DNA of 22,750 nt from Deltaproteobacteria bacterium (GCA_024277475.1 JAJRVC010000463.1:1-22750); one strand, 5' to 3'; counted from the first letter of the stretch, positions 8,233 to 16,517 are shown. The notes: a model not told the origin generated them from the sequence alone. Program-made: numbers and translations.

Positions 8233-9306
8233 ATGATTGGGGGTCATTTGGCAGTGCGGTATATGGATTTTGTCCGGGACATTATCCGCTCTCAGGTATT
8301 TTGCTGGTTAATCATAATCGTATTTTCCTTTATATTCAACTGTTTTGGGCAAGTCGACTCGGTGAAGTCTTCTGTCGTGAATATTGATCCGCCGACAATT
8401 ACCTGGTTGGGAGAAATTTCGGGGAAGGAGTTCGCCTCTCTAAACCAGGGGATTTCCCGGCGTCTCTTGAAGCTGTTTGCCGGGAAAGAGCAACCGCTGC
8501 TTATCCGTCCTTTTAATATGGCAGTCAATGATCAGGGGCTTATTTACGTTTTGGACCAGGGAAGTCAGTCAATAAAAGTAATCAATCGGGATAAGCACCG
8601 GATCACTACATTGCCGGCCGATTCTAAATTAAGATTTCCTTCTCCGGTGGGAATCTGCTTAGGGACAGACGGGCAACTTTTCTGGAGCGACTCTCAATTG
8701 GAGAAAGTGTATACCTGGAAACCGGGCCAAAAAGAAATTCATGTTTTTGCGGAAGGGCTTACGCTGGAAAAGCCTACCGGTATTGCCTTTTTACCGGAAT
8801 CACAAGAATTGTGGGTGTTGGAATCGCAAGCTCACCGGATCAGCATCATAGACCAGCAGGGCAAGCTGGTGCGTCGAATCGGGAAACGGGGTGTAGGGCC
8901 CAAAGAATTTAACTTTCCCATTTTTATCTGGATCGGCAAGAAAGGACTTGTCTATGTAGTCGACTCGATGAATTTCCGGGTGCAGGTGTTCCGACCTGAT
9001 GGAGAGTTGATTTCTGTGTTTGGGGAAATTGGAGATGCGACCGGTTATTTTGCGCGTCCCAAAGGGATCGCCACTGACTACGAAGGGCATATTTATGTAG
9101 TAGATGCACTTTTTCACACGGTTCAGATTTTTGATCTCCAGGGACGTTTTTTAGCTAATTTCGGTTTACAGGGCCGGGAGCGCAGCCAGTTCTGGCTGCC
9201 CGCCGGCATCTTTATTGACCAATACGACCGTATTTATGTTGCCGATACATTCAATAAGCGTATTCAAATTTTCAAATATACATCAGGTGAAGTTGATGAA
9301 TATTAA
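8233..9306 (+). CDS. Secreted NHL-repeat beta-propeller protein
   Basis: A 357-residue protein with an N-terminal hydrophobic segment (about residues 20-38) that should direct export. The rest is a chain of NHL-type blades. Each blade has a P-x-G-I-A element and a (I/V)YVxD element, for example PTGIAF, GLVYVVDS, PKGIATD, HIYVVDA, PAGIFID and RIYVADT. Such propellers bind proteins or glycans and have no catalytic residues visible here. AAGGA precedes the ATG at 8233; a second ATG at 8263 would give a tidier signal peptide. The reading frame overlaps the next gene by 11 bases, so the two are translationally coupled. It is distantly similar in design to the NHL lipoprotein at 14834. A role in assembling or docking the neighbouring cytochromes is inference. 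Confidence 0.85.
   Translation: MIGGHLAVRYMDFVRDIIRSQVFCWLIIIVFSFIFNCFGQVDSVKSSVVNIDPPTITWLGEISGKEFASLNQGISRRLLKLFAGKEQPLLIRPFNMAVNDQGLIYVLDQGSQSIKVINRDKHRITTLPADSKLRFPSPVGICLGTDGQLFWSDSQLEKVYTWKPGQKEIHVFAEGLTLEKPTGIAFLPESQELWVLESQAHRISIIDQQGKLVRRIGKRGVGPKEFNFPIFIWIGKKGLVYVVDSMNFRVQVFRPDGELISVFGEIGDATGYFARPKGIATDYEGHIYVVDALFHTVQIFDLQGRFLANFGLQGRERSQFWLPAGIFIDQYDRIYVADTFNKRIQIFKYTSGEVDEY
9285..9292 (+). promoter_or_regulatory. Ribosome binding site deciding the large cytochrome start
   Basis: AGGTGAAG just before the ATG at 9296. The open frame extends upstream to 9215, but only the 9296 start gives a normal signal peptide and a ribosome site. Confidence 0.7.
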
Positions 9307-10984
9307 GAGCAGATCAATTCTACTATACTGCATTCTACTTGGTAATTTTCTTTATGGCCAGTCGATTGTCAGTACCCTGCATAATCTCTCTGCCTCCGGG
9401 CCCGGGGAAGTAAAAGCGGTAAGTGAATCGGAGATTTGCATTTTTTGCCACACTCCCCACTCCACCAGCCCCCGGAAGCCGCTGTGGAACCGGCCGGACC
9501 CGGGCGGCTCGTACACAATCTATCACAGTTCCACCACGGAAGCTTCACCGGGGCAGCCTACCGGTTCGGCCATACTCTGCCTCTCCTGCCACGATGGCAC
9601 CATTGCCCTGGGAAATGTCCTGAACCGGGTTACCCCGATTGGATTCGGGACCGTATCGGTTCTTTCGGGCCGCGCCAGCGATCTTACCCAGGATTTATCC
9701 AATGATCATCCTATATCTTTTCAATATGATGCGACTCTTGCTGCAACCGATGGAGAATTGGTTGATCCCGCTTCGCTGAGTGGGCAAGTGCAGTTAGAAA
9801 ACGGTCAACTGCAATGCATTAGCTGCCATGATCCGCACAACAATGTATACGGGGATTTCTTAACCGCCCCGACGAACTTCTCTCAACTCTGCCTCTTTTG
9901 TCACGATAAAAATTATTGGAACACCTCCAGTCACAAAAACAGCGTTGCTACCTGGAATGGCTCCGGAAGCGACCCCTGGTTCCATACGGATTATACAAAC
10001 GTTGCCGAAAATGCCTGTGAAAATTGCCATAACCCTCATAATGCGGATGGCAATGAACGCCTGTTAAACTATATGAATCAGGAAGACAATTGTCTTAACT
10101 GCCACAACCAGAATGTAGCCGCTACAGATATTTTATCCGATTTTAGCCGACCCTATATCCATGATGTTTTTGCCTACAATGCCGAGCATGATCCCCAGGA
10201 GGATGCGGTGGTGTTAACCCGCCATGTGGAATGCGTGGATTGCCATAATCCCCATGCTGTTAACAACCGCAGCGCCTCTGCGCCGGCAGCAAGTGGATTT
10301 CTGGATGGGCTGAAGGGCGTAAATTCTAACGGCAACCCGGTGGAGCCGCTGCAAAACAGCTATGAATTGTGCTATCGCTGCCATGCGGACAGCCCGGATA
10401 AGCCGGCCAGCCCTACCAATCGGCTGGTTGAGCAAAACAATGTAAGATTAGAGTTTGACCTGGGGAATCCTTCCTATCATCCCATTGAGGGACCGGGACA
10501 GAATAGCAATGTTCCCAGCTTGATCTCCCCGCTAACCGAGGCCAGTGTTATTTCCTGTACCGATTGCCATGCCAGCAGCGATATAAACGCACCTGCCGGG
10601 CCCCATGGTTCCATCTATCCCCAAATTCTGAAGTTCCGCTATGAAAAGACCTCCGGAACCCAGGAATCCTACCAGAATTACCGGCTCTGTTATGAATGCC
10701 ATAACCGGCAAACAATTATCAACTCTATGGGTAAGTTTGGCAGGAGAGTACACAGGAAACACATCGTTGGGGAAAATGTACCCTGTAATTCCTGTCACGA
10801 TCCTCATGGAATCAGTAGCTCCCAGGGAAATTCGACCGACCATTCACACCTGATAAATTTCGATCTGTCCGTGGTTTCACCGGACCCCCAGTCGGGGCGT
10901 CTGGAATTTGTTGACCAGGGAAATTTTAGAGGCCGGTGTTATTTGGAATGCCATGGAGAAAGGCATAGCCCTAAATCCTATTAA
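9296..10984 (+). CDS. Large secreted multiheme cytochrome c with N-terminal OmcE-like module
   Basis: A 562-residue protein with a signal peptide (MNIKSRSILLYCILLGNFLYGQ). It has eleven canonical CXXCH sites plus a C-terminal CX3CH (C548-YLE-C552-H553), so up to 12 haems. Residues of about 22-205 align by eye with the whole 206-residue cytochrome at 14091. Shared elements in order are a His-containing start (STLHNLS versus GSAHDFS), CHTPH, PLWN, GQP, CLSCHDGT, DLSNDHP, CISCHDPH and CLFCH. The remaining 350 residues carry seven more CXXCH sites, several as CxxCHxPH pairs (doubled-CXXCH type), and end in GRCYLECHGERHSP. It overlaps the upstream propeller gene and lies 25 bases before the haem-sensor kinase. 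An extracellular or outer-membrane redox role is likely; an adaptor to a tetrahaem filament is speculative. Confidence 0.88.
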   Translation: MNIKSRSILLYCILLGNFLYGQSIVSTLHNLSASGPGEVKAVSESEICIFCHTPHSTSPRKPLWNRPDPGGSYTIYHSSTTEASPGQPTGSAILCLSCHDGTIALGNVLNRVTPIGFGTVSVLSGRASDLTQDLSNDHPISFQYDATLAATDGELVDPASLSGQVQLENGQLQCISCHDPHNNVYGDFLTAPTNFSQLCLFCHDKNYWNTSSHKNSVATWNGSGSDPWFHTDYTNVAENACENCHNPHNADGNERLLNYMNQEDNCLNCHNQNVAATDILSDFSRPYIHDVFAYNAEHDPQEDAVVLTRHVECVDCHNPHAVNNRSASAPAASGFLDGLKGVNSNGNPVEPLQNSYELCYRCHADSPDKPASPTNRLVEQNNVRLEFDLGNPSYHPIEGPGQNSNVPSLISPLTEASVISCTDCHASSDINAPAGPHGSIYPQILKFRYEKTSGTQESYQNYRLCYECHNRQTIINSMGKFGRRVHRKHIVGENVPCNSCHDPHGISSSQGNSTDHSHLINFDLSVVSPDPQSGRLEFVDQGNFRGRCYLECHGERHSPKSY

Positions 10985-11009
10985 GTAATTTGTCGGCTCG
11001 GAGCTGGTC

Positions 11010-12506
11010 ATGAGAATCAAATCATTTCGGCTAAAAGCGACCCTTAGTTTAGTGTTCACCGTACTTCTGATATCCGTTACCTTTTTCTCTGTTTATTCTA
11101 CGGTTATGGAACGCCGAATTTATCAGAGCACCATTAAAAACAGCGAAAAATTTCTTTTAATTGTTCGGGAGCAGATGCTGTTTACCATCGGTGAAAACGG
11201 GGGAAAGATTATCTATCCGATTTTTGATCAACTGCGCGCCAATGAGGATATCCTGAATATTGTTCTATTTGATGCAAAGGGTGGTATCGTTTACCCCGAC
11301 CAACCCCGGCGGGAGAACATGGCCCCTGTAAATGCCGAAGATACTCTCTTTGCCCCCGATCGGATTGGGTTTGTTAAAATTGAGCGCCCCGACTATTCGG
11401 CGTTGCGGTCGGTAATCCGGGTAGAAAACTCTTCCGCCTGTCAGAAATGTCATGAATCGGACGGGAATACCCTTGGTTTTGTTATGATGGATTTTTCTGT
11501 GAAAGACCTGAATAATAACCTGGCGTTTACTAAAAACTTTACGATAGTCTACAGCCTTATCCTGGTTTTTTCGCTTCTGATTATTATTAGCTTGTTGCAC
11601 TATCGCTTTGTCAAACGTTCCATGTCCCGTTTTTTAGGGACGATCCAACGTGTTGAAAAAGGGGAAATAAATGTGCGCGTGGAAATTCCCGAAACCGATG
11701 AACTGGGTAAATTGGCCAAAAGTTTTAACCGGATGTTAGATCGTTTGCAGAGAACCCAGACAGAATTAACCCGTTATCATCAGAGGGAGTTGCTGGAGGC
11801 GCAGCGGTTAGCCTCTATTGGCGAGATGGCCGCCAGTTTGGCCAATGAAATCAAAAATCCTATTACGGGAATTGCCAATGCCATCGAGGTGGTTGCCCAG
11901 GAGATTTATGATGAGGAGAAGCAGGCGGTTTTGAGGGAAATTCATTATCAGGTAGACCGGGTAAACCGGACCTTGAATGACCTGTTGCTCTACTCCCGGC
12001 CGGTGCGCCTGGTTCCCCGGGAGAGCAATCTTAACCAGTTAGTGGAATCGGTAATAACCGCGCTGAAATCGCAATCGCAGAACAAACAAATTCGCATCAG
12101 TTCTTCACTCCAGGAGAACATTCCTGCTTGCCGTTTTGACCCGGATCAGTTGAAAAAAGCTCTTATCAATTTAGGCCAAAACGCCATCCAGGCCATAGAC
12201 GGATACGGCGAGATCCTCTTCGAAACAGGGTACGATCCGGACCGCAAGACGATTTTTATTAAAGTGAATGATACCGGAAAAGGCATCGATGAGGCCTACA
12301 TTAACCGAATATTTAAACCCTTTTTCACTACCCGGCACCGGGGAACAGGTTTAGGGTTAACCATAACAGCGGATATCATCCACCGCCATAACGGAGAAAT
12401 TTTAGTGGAAAATAAGCCGTATACCGGGTGTGTATTTACCATTGTACTGCCAGTCAATTGCTATGAAGGAATAGAATATGCGAAAATTGAAAGTCCTCAT
12501 CATTGA
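11010..12506 (+). CDS. Haem-c sensor histidine kinase lacking the phospho-accepting His
   Basis: A 498-residue membrane protein. Helix 1 is at about residues 10-30, followed by a periplasmic sensor domain of roughly 140 residues holding one CXXCH (C144, C147, H148; ACQKCHE), then helix 2 at about 172-192. A HAMP-like linker, a coiled region, a HisKA-like segment and an intact HATPase domain follow (NLGQNAIQAI, NDTGKGID, FKPFFTTRHRGTGLGL). The H-box reads LANEIKNPI where the family has HEIKNPL: the phosphorylated His is replaced by Asn279 (codon AAT, one base from CAT). It may act as a phosphatase, an allosteric partner or a pseudokinase; a sequence error is also possible. GGAG precedes the ATG, and the end overlaps the regulator gene by 29 bases. 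The single c-type haem suggests redox or gas sensing in the periplasm. Confidence 0.87.
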   Translation: MRIKSFRLKATLSLVFTVLLISVTFFSVYSTVMERRIYQSTIKNSEKFLLIVREQMLFTIGENGGKIIYPIFDQLRANEDILNIVLFDAKGGIVYPDQPRRENMAPVNAEDTLFAPDRIGFVKIERPDYSALRSVIRVENSSACQKCHESDGNTLGFVMMDFSVKDLNNNLAFTKNFTIVYSLILVFSLLIIISLLHYRFVKRSMSRFLGTIQRVEKGEINVRVEIPETDELGKLAKSFNRMLDRLQRTQTELTRYHQRELLEAQRLASIGEMAASLANEIKNPITGIANAIEVVAQEIYDEEKQAVLREIHYQVDRVNRTLNDLLLYSRPVRLVPRESNLNQLVESVITALKSQSQNKQIRISSSLQENIPACRFDPDQLKKALINLGQNAIQAIDGYGEILFETGYDPDRKTIFIKVNDTGKGIDEAYINRIFKPFFTTRHRGTGLGLTITADIIHRHNGEILVENKPYTGCVFTIVLPVNCYEGIEYAKIESPHH

Positions 12507-13860
12507 TGATGAAAATCTAATTTGCTGGTCATTTAAAAAACGGTTGGATAAAAATCTCTACGAGGTGTTGACGGCAGATTCCGGAGAAAACGGCCTGGCG
12601 CTGTTTGAACAACATTACCCGGAAATTGTCTTTTTGGATAACAAACTCCCCGGTCTGCAGGGCATCGATGTATTGCATAAGCTCAAAAGCATCAATGCGG
12701 ATGCTTTTGTTGTTTTTATGACCGCCTACGGCACAATTGAATCTGCCGTACAAGCGATGAAATTGGGAGCGTTTGACTTTATCAATAAGCCTTTTACCTT
12801 CGAGGAGATTGAAGCTGTTTTAACCCAGATTCGGCAGAAGATGGAATTGGAGAATGAGATCCAATTGCTTCGCCGTCAACAAGCCAAAAAGGAGACCTTT
12901 GACCATATTGTCGGAACATCCCCGGTGCTAAAAGAAGTAATACAAATGGCCAAAAAAATTGCAAAATCGGAAGCATCGACAATTTTACTGTTAGGGGAGA
13001 GCGGAACCGGCAAGGATTTAATGGCCAAAGTGATTCACAATGAAAGCAGCCGGGGGAACCGCCCATTTGTGACCATTAATTGCGCCTCGCTTCCGGAAAC
13101 GCTGCTGGAAAGCGAACTGTTTGGCTATGAGAAAGGCGCCTTTACCGACGCCCGCCAACAAAAGAAGGGTCTGTTTGAGATCGCCGACGGCGGCACAGTG
13201 TACCTGGACGAGGTCGGCGAAATTAATTTTGCCCTACAGGTAAAGTTGCTGGGCGTGATTGAAAATAAAACAGTACGCCGGTTAGGAGGAACCACCGATA
13301 TTCATGTTGATGTGCGTATTATAGCAGCAACAAACCGCAACCTTGAAGAAGCGATTGCCCAGAAGAATTTCCGGGAGGATTTATATTATCGGCTGAAAGT
13401 TTTTCAAATGACATTGCCGCCCCTGCGGGATCGTAAAGAAGATATACCCGATATTATCCGGCATTTCATTCAGTCGTTTAATCATCACTTCCGGAAAAAT
13501 GTCTCCGGAATTTCCAAAGAAGCAGAAGAAATGCTCCTTGCCTACGATTGGCCGGGAAATATTCGGGAACTTCGCAACGTTATTGAGCGTGCAGTAATAT
13601 TAGAGTCCGAGGAGCGTATCAATGTTGAAAGTCTTCCGGCAGAAATTCGCAATAAACCATTTAGCAAGCCGATTACGGTAACCCCTACATCGCTCCTGGA
13701 AATAGAAATTCCTGAGGAAGGGCTCTCGCTTGACAATGTAGAAAAAATGCTTCTGGAAAAAGCGCTGGAGAAAAGTAATTACAATCAGAGCAAAGCGGCC
13801 CGCTTGTTGGGGATCAGTCGGGATTCTTTTCGCTCCAAGAAGAAAAAGTATCAGTTATAG
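12478..13860 (+). CDS. NtrC-family sigma54-dependent response regulator
   Basis: A 460-residue activator. The receiver domain (1-120) has the full acidic pocket D10/D11, phospho-acceptor D54, T82 and K104. The AAA+ domain (about 145-375) has Walker A GESGTGKD near residue 173, the sigma54-contact loop as GAFTDA (220-225, instead of GAFTGA), Walker B YLDEVGE and the R-finger region. The C-terminal Fis-type helix-turn-helix ([24 protein letters not shown]) binds DNA. GAFTDA is, as far as I recall, a natural variant in many active members. A GAAGGA site lies before the ATG, and the gene overlaps the sensor kinase, so they form one two-component unit. Palindromes fitting a dimeric Fis-type domain lie right after its stop codon and upstream of two other operons. 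Confidence 0.95.
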   Translation: MRKLKVLIIDDENLICWSFKKRLDKNLYEVLTADSGENGLALFEQHYPEIVFLDNKLPGLQGIDVLHKLKSINADAFVVFMTAYGTIESAVQAMKLGAFDFINKPFTFEEIEAVLTQIRQKMELENEIQLLRRQQAKKETFDHIVGTSPVLKEVIQMAKKIAKSEASTILLLGESGTGKDLMAKVIHNESSRGNRPFVTINCASLPETLLESELFGYEKGAFTDARQQKKGLFEIADGGTVYLDEVGEINFALQVKLLGVIENKTVRRLGGTTDIHVDVRIIAATNRNLEEAIAQKNFREDLYYRLKVFQMTLPPLRDRKEDIPDIIRHFIQSFNHHFRKNVSGISKEAEEMLLAYDWPGNIRELRNVIERAVILESEERINVESLPAEIRNKPFSKPITVTPTSLLEIEIPEEGLSLDNVEKMLLEKALEKSNYNQSKAARLLGISRDSFRSKKKKYQL

Positions 13861-13866
13861 TAAAAT

Positions 13867-13882
13867 TGGGTCTATACACCCA
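13867..13882. promoter_or_regulatory. Palindromic enhancer-like operator, copy 3
   Basis: TGGGTCTATACACCCA, with perfect 5-bp arms and the same 6-base spacer length as the sites at 8058 and 8083. It lies about 160 bases upstream of the candidate promoter of the tetrahaem gene. Confidence 0.65.
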
Positions 13883-13890
13883 GTCATTTT

Positions 13891-13906
13891 TGGGGGAATT
13901 TACCCA
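13891..13906. promoter_or_regulatory. Palindromic enhancer-like operator, copy 4
   Basis: TGGGGGAATTTACCCA, with one arm mismatch. It is 24 bases from copy 3, close to the 25-base spacing of the pair at 8058/8083. The flanks extend the symmetry to TTGGG/CCCAA (13890-13907). Confidence 0.55.
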
Positions 13907-14032
13907 ATCTGTTTACGTTAGATCGTTTCCCAATTGTACTTAAGCGGTTTTTATCATCATGGAATATTCTGATCTGCTTTGTTTACAAGGGTTTACGAGA
14001 ATAAAAATATAAATGTGAAAAAAATATTAAAC

Positions 14033-14050
14033 TTGGCATCATAATTGTTC
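14033..14050 (+). promoter_or_regulatory. Candidate sigma54 promoter of the tetrahaem gene
   Basis: TTGGCATCATAATTGTTC fits TGGCAC-N5-TTGCW well, with GG and GT ten bases apart; the -12 C is replaced by T. The predicted start is near 14060, leaving a leader of about 30 bases with a strong AAAGGAG site at 14077-14083. The paired operators lie at the usual enhancer distance upstream. Confidence 0.5.
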
Positions 14051-14090
14051 TATATTTAAGTGTCCTAAAAAAATATAAAGGAGATCTTTT

Positions 14091-14711
14091 ATGAAGTCAT
14101 TATCTGTAGCACTCGTTTCTGTTTTATTGCTTGGCATGGTAGCCATCGGCTTTGGTCAGACGATTGTTGGTTCTGCGCATGATTTTTCCAATGAGAACTG
14201 GAATAACACTACTGAGATCTGCGTGGTCTGTCATACCCCTCACAACGCGAATGTAACCGTTGCCGACGCGCCCTTGTGGAACCATGAAGTTACCCAAGCC
14301 ACGTTTACGCTTTATAACTCTTCCACCCTGGATGCAACCATGGGCCAGCCGGATGGCGCCTCCAAGCTTTGCTTAAGCTGCCATGACGGCACCGTTGCTG
14401 TAGATAACTTTGGCGGGCAAACGAACGGTAATGAATTTATTACCGGCGATGATCTGCTTGGAACCGATCTTTCCAATGACCACCCGGTTTCTTTTACTTA
14501 TGACGCCACCTTGGCGACCACCGACGGCGGCTTGTTTGATCCGACCACCACGAACTCCGGCCTGGGCGGCACCATCGATGCGGATATGCTCTATAACAGC
14601 AAATTGCAGTGCGCCTCTTGCCATGATGTCCACAATGGTAGCGGTGTGGCGAATTTGTTGGTTAAAAGCAATGCTACCAGTGCGCTCTGCTTAACCTGCC
14701 ACAGCAAATAA
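14091..14711 (+). CDS. Tetraheme cytochrome c, OmcE-like candidate filament subunit
   Basis: A 206-residue secreted cytochrome with a signal peptide ending near IGFGQ. It has four CXXCH sites: CVVCH, CLSCH, CASCH and CLTCH. The layout is HDFS, CVVCHTPHNA, PLWNHE, GQPDG, CLSCHDGT, DLSNDHP, CASCHDVH and CLTCHSK at the extreme C-terminus. This is the pattern I know from small tetrahaem cytochromes such as Geobacter OmcE, which polymerise into extracellular conductive filaments. Besides the four proximal His there are five others (HDFS, TPH, WNH, DHP, DVH), enough for all-bis-His haems, with one possibly supplied between subunits. Its own promoter, strong AAAGGAG site and following terminator all suggest high expression. 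Filament formation is inference from family resemblance; the cytochrome identity is certain. Confidence 0.88.
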   Translation: MKSLSVALVSVLLLGMVAIGFGQTIVGSAHDFSNENWNNTTEICVVCHTPHNANVTVADAPLWNHEVTQATFTLYNSSTLDATMGQPDGASKLCLSCHDGTVAVDNFGGQTNGNEFITGDDLLGTDLSNDHPVSFTYDATLATTDGGLFDPTTTNSGLGGTIDADMLYNSKLQCASCHDVHNGSGVANLLVKSNATSALCLTCHSK

Positions 14712-14766
14712 GCGCTTTGTAAAGTGTCGTAGTATTTGTTGCCATGGCGCCTTATATTTGGCTGAC

Positions 14767-14799
14767 AGGAGGGGCGAAATTCTCGCCCCTCCTTATTTT
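14767..14799 (+). terminator. Rho-independent terminator after the tetrahaem gene, probably partial
   Basis: A perfect 11-bp stem (14767-14777 with 14783-14793) has a 5-base loop and is followed by TATTTTA. The T-run is interrupted by an A. Only 34 bases separate its end from the next gene's ATG and I see no promoter there, so some read-through must feed the downstream genes. Confidence 0.85.
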
Positions 14800-14833
14800 A
14801 GGGAATAAAAATTGAACGGGAGAAGGTCTGGTC

Positions 14834-15913
14834 ATGAAATTAAATTACTTAATCCTCTTCGTTATCACACTATTGATGCTCGGATGCGCTGGTAGCCGCT
14901 CCACCCAAACTTCTTCCAATGATCTTGTTATATTCCCGGCGCCCCCGGATACCGCCCGGATACAATTCTTAACCCGGATCAGTAATTCTCGCGATGTCGG
15001 AGGTAAACAGTCTGCTTTTTCCAGGTTTATCAAAGGGGAAAGTGCAGGTAAGACAATTATTAAGCCCTACGGAATTACCCTGCGAAAAGGTAAACTTTAT
15101 ATCTGCGACACCATTTTTGCCGGGTTGGAAGTGATTGACCTGGTTAAAAAAACATTTGAATATTTTCAACCCGGGGGAAAGGGGTTGTTGAAAAAGCCGG
15201 TCAATTGCGCCACGGATGAGCAGGGCCGTTTATATGTTACCGATACCGGGCGTCGCCAGGTAGTTATTTTTGATGAGAACCTGAACTACTTAGCCGCCAT
15301 CGGCGATCCCCAGAACATGAAACCGACAGATGTAGCGGTGAAACACGGTAAAATTTGGTTTACCGATATGCCCGGCCACAAAGTGCAGGTCTACAGCGCA
15401 GATACATTTGAATTGCTCTATTCGTTTCCCGATGCGGAATTTCAGACTCCGGAGTTTCTATATTCCCCTACCAACTTGGAAGTGACCGATAGCCTGGTCT
15501 ATGTTACCGACTTTGGCGATTTCAAAATCAAGAAATATACCTTAGAGGGCAAATTTGTCGGCTCCCTGGGAAGTTATGGGAAGGCCATCGGGCAATTTGT
15601 ACGTCCCAAAGGTATTGCGGTTGACCGGGATGCCAATTTGTATGTGATTGATGCCGGTTTTGAGAACATTCAGATTTTTGATAAAAATGACCGCTTGTTG
15701 ATGTTCTTTGGCGGGCAGTACAAAGGGCCGGGCTATATGTGGTTGCCTGCCCAGGTGTTTATTGATTATGACCATCTAAACCTGTTCCAGAAATATGTTG
15801 ACCGGAGCTTTACCCTCAAGTATTTGGTGTTTGTAACCAATCAATACGGACCGGACAAAGTTAGCGTATATGGATTTGTCGAACCGAAGCAGGACCTTTC
15901 ATTGTCTCGATGA
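14834..15913 (+). CDS. NHL-repeat beta-propeller lipoprotein
   Basis: A 359-residue lipoprotein: the signal sequence ends in LLMLGC, so Cys18 would be lipidated. Six or so NHL-like blades follow, with elements such as GRLYVTDTG, KIWFTDM, LVYVTDFG and PKGIAVDRDANLYVIDAG. The conserved-looking tail has WLPAQVFIDYD and LVFVTNQYGPDKVSVYGF, a form I associate with propeller genes found beside multihaem and filament cytochromes in metal reducers (the Geobacter omcS region has an NHL gene, as I recall). AAGG precedes the ATG. Its stop overlaps the next start by four bases (ATGA), so it is coupled to the pentahaem lipoprotein. A likely role is scaffold or assembly factor at the outer membrane; no enzyme motif is visible. 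Confidence 0.87.
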   Translation: MKLNYLILFVITLLMLGCAGSRSTQTSSNDLVIFPAPPDTARIQFLTRISNSRDVGGKQSAFSRFIKGESAGKTIIKPYGITLRKGKLYICDTIFAGLEVIDLVKKTFEYFQPGGKGLLKKPVNCATDEQGRLYVTDTGRRQVVIFDENLNYLAAIGDPQNMKPTDVAVKHGKIWFTDMPGHKVQVYSADTFELLYSFPDAEFQTPEFLYSPTNLEVTDSLVYVTDFGDFKIKKYTLEGKFVGSLGSYGKAIGQFVRPKGIAVDRDANLYVIDAGFENIQIFDKNDRLLMFFGGQYKGPGYMWLPAQVFIDYDHLNLFQKYVDRSFTLKYLVFVTNQYGPDKVSVYGFVEPKQDLSLSR

Positions 15914-16497
15914 AAAATATTTGCAAAAAGCAACCTCTTCATTGGGGATTATTGCTTTTCTTGATATTTATAGTTGCCTGCACCCCGCGCGCTCGATATA
16001 AAATATTGGGAATATTTTTCGATGGCGTGCCGGACCCGGACCGCGAGCAGGCGATGCTATCGGACTCCACTTTAACCGATAGCACCCTCATTGCTCAACG
16101 CGAGCAATTGCGCGATAAGCTTGCTCATCGCGAGTCCGAGTATAATTTCCATCCACCTTATCAGCAAAGAAAATGTACCGAGTGCCACGATCAATCCCGG
16201 AGCACAAACCGTTTAAAAGAACCTATGCCCCAACTATGTTTTACTTGTCATACCGGGTTTAGCGCCCAATATGCGGTCATGCATGGCCCTGTTGCCTCCG
16301 GGAATTGTACGGCGTGTCATAATCCCCACATGTCAAAGAATGAAAAATTGTTAACCAGGTCAGGTCAGCAAATCTGTCTCTATTGTCATGAGTCGAAATT
16401 AGTATTCCAAAACGAAGAACATGAGGATTTGGAACCAGGCGACAACTGCACTGATTGCCATGATCCTCATGGCGGCGATGATCGATTCCTATTTTAA
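15910..16497 (+). CDS. Pentaheme cytochrome c lipoprotein
   Basis: A 195-residue lipoprotein with a signal sequence ending IVAC (Cys24). It is followed by a short conserved-looking segment, YKILGIFFDGVPDP, which I know from small multihaem lipoproteins of metal-reducing bacteria. After a charged helical spacer come five CXXCH sites: CTECH, CFTCH, CTACH, CLYCH and CTDCH. Two of these occur as CxxCHxPH pairs. It begins inside the stop codon of the propeller gene and is followed by the beta-barrel gene. The size, haem count and lipid anchor recall the small lipoprotein cytochromes of porin-cytochrome conduits such as ExtC of Geobacter. A periplasm-facing or surface-exposed place at the outer membrane is likely; which face is unknown. 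Confidence 0.87.
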   Translation: MKNICKKQPLHWGLLLFLIFIVACTPRARYKILGIFFDGVPDPDREQAMLSDSTLTDSTLIAQREQLRDKLAHRESEYNFHPPYQQRKCTECHDQSRSTNRLKEPMPQLCFTCHTGFSAQYAVMHGPVASGNCTACHNPHMSKNEKLLTRSGQQICLYCHESKLVFQNEEHEDLEPGDNCTDCHDPHGGDDRFLF

Positions 16498-16517
16498 CGG
16501 CAAATTAGGCTGTGCAG

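Noticed and set aside
13135..13152. GAFTDA instead of GAFTGA as a sign of an inactive activator
   Set aside because: To my knowledge this variant is common in otherwise complete NtrC-family proteins; all other AAA+ motifs are intact.
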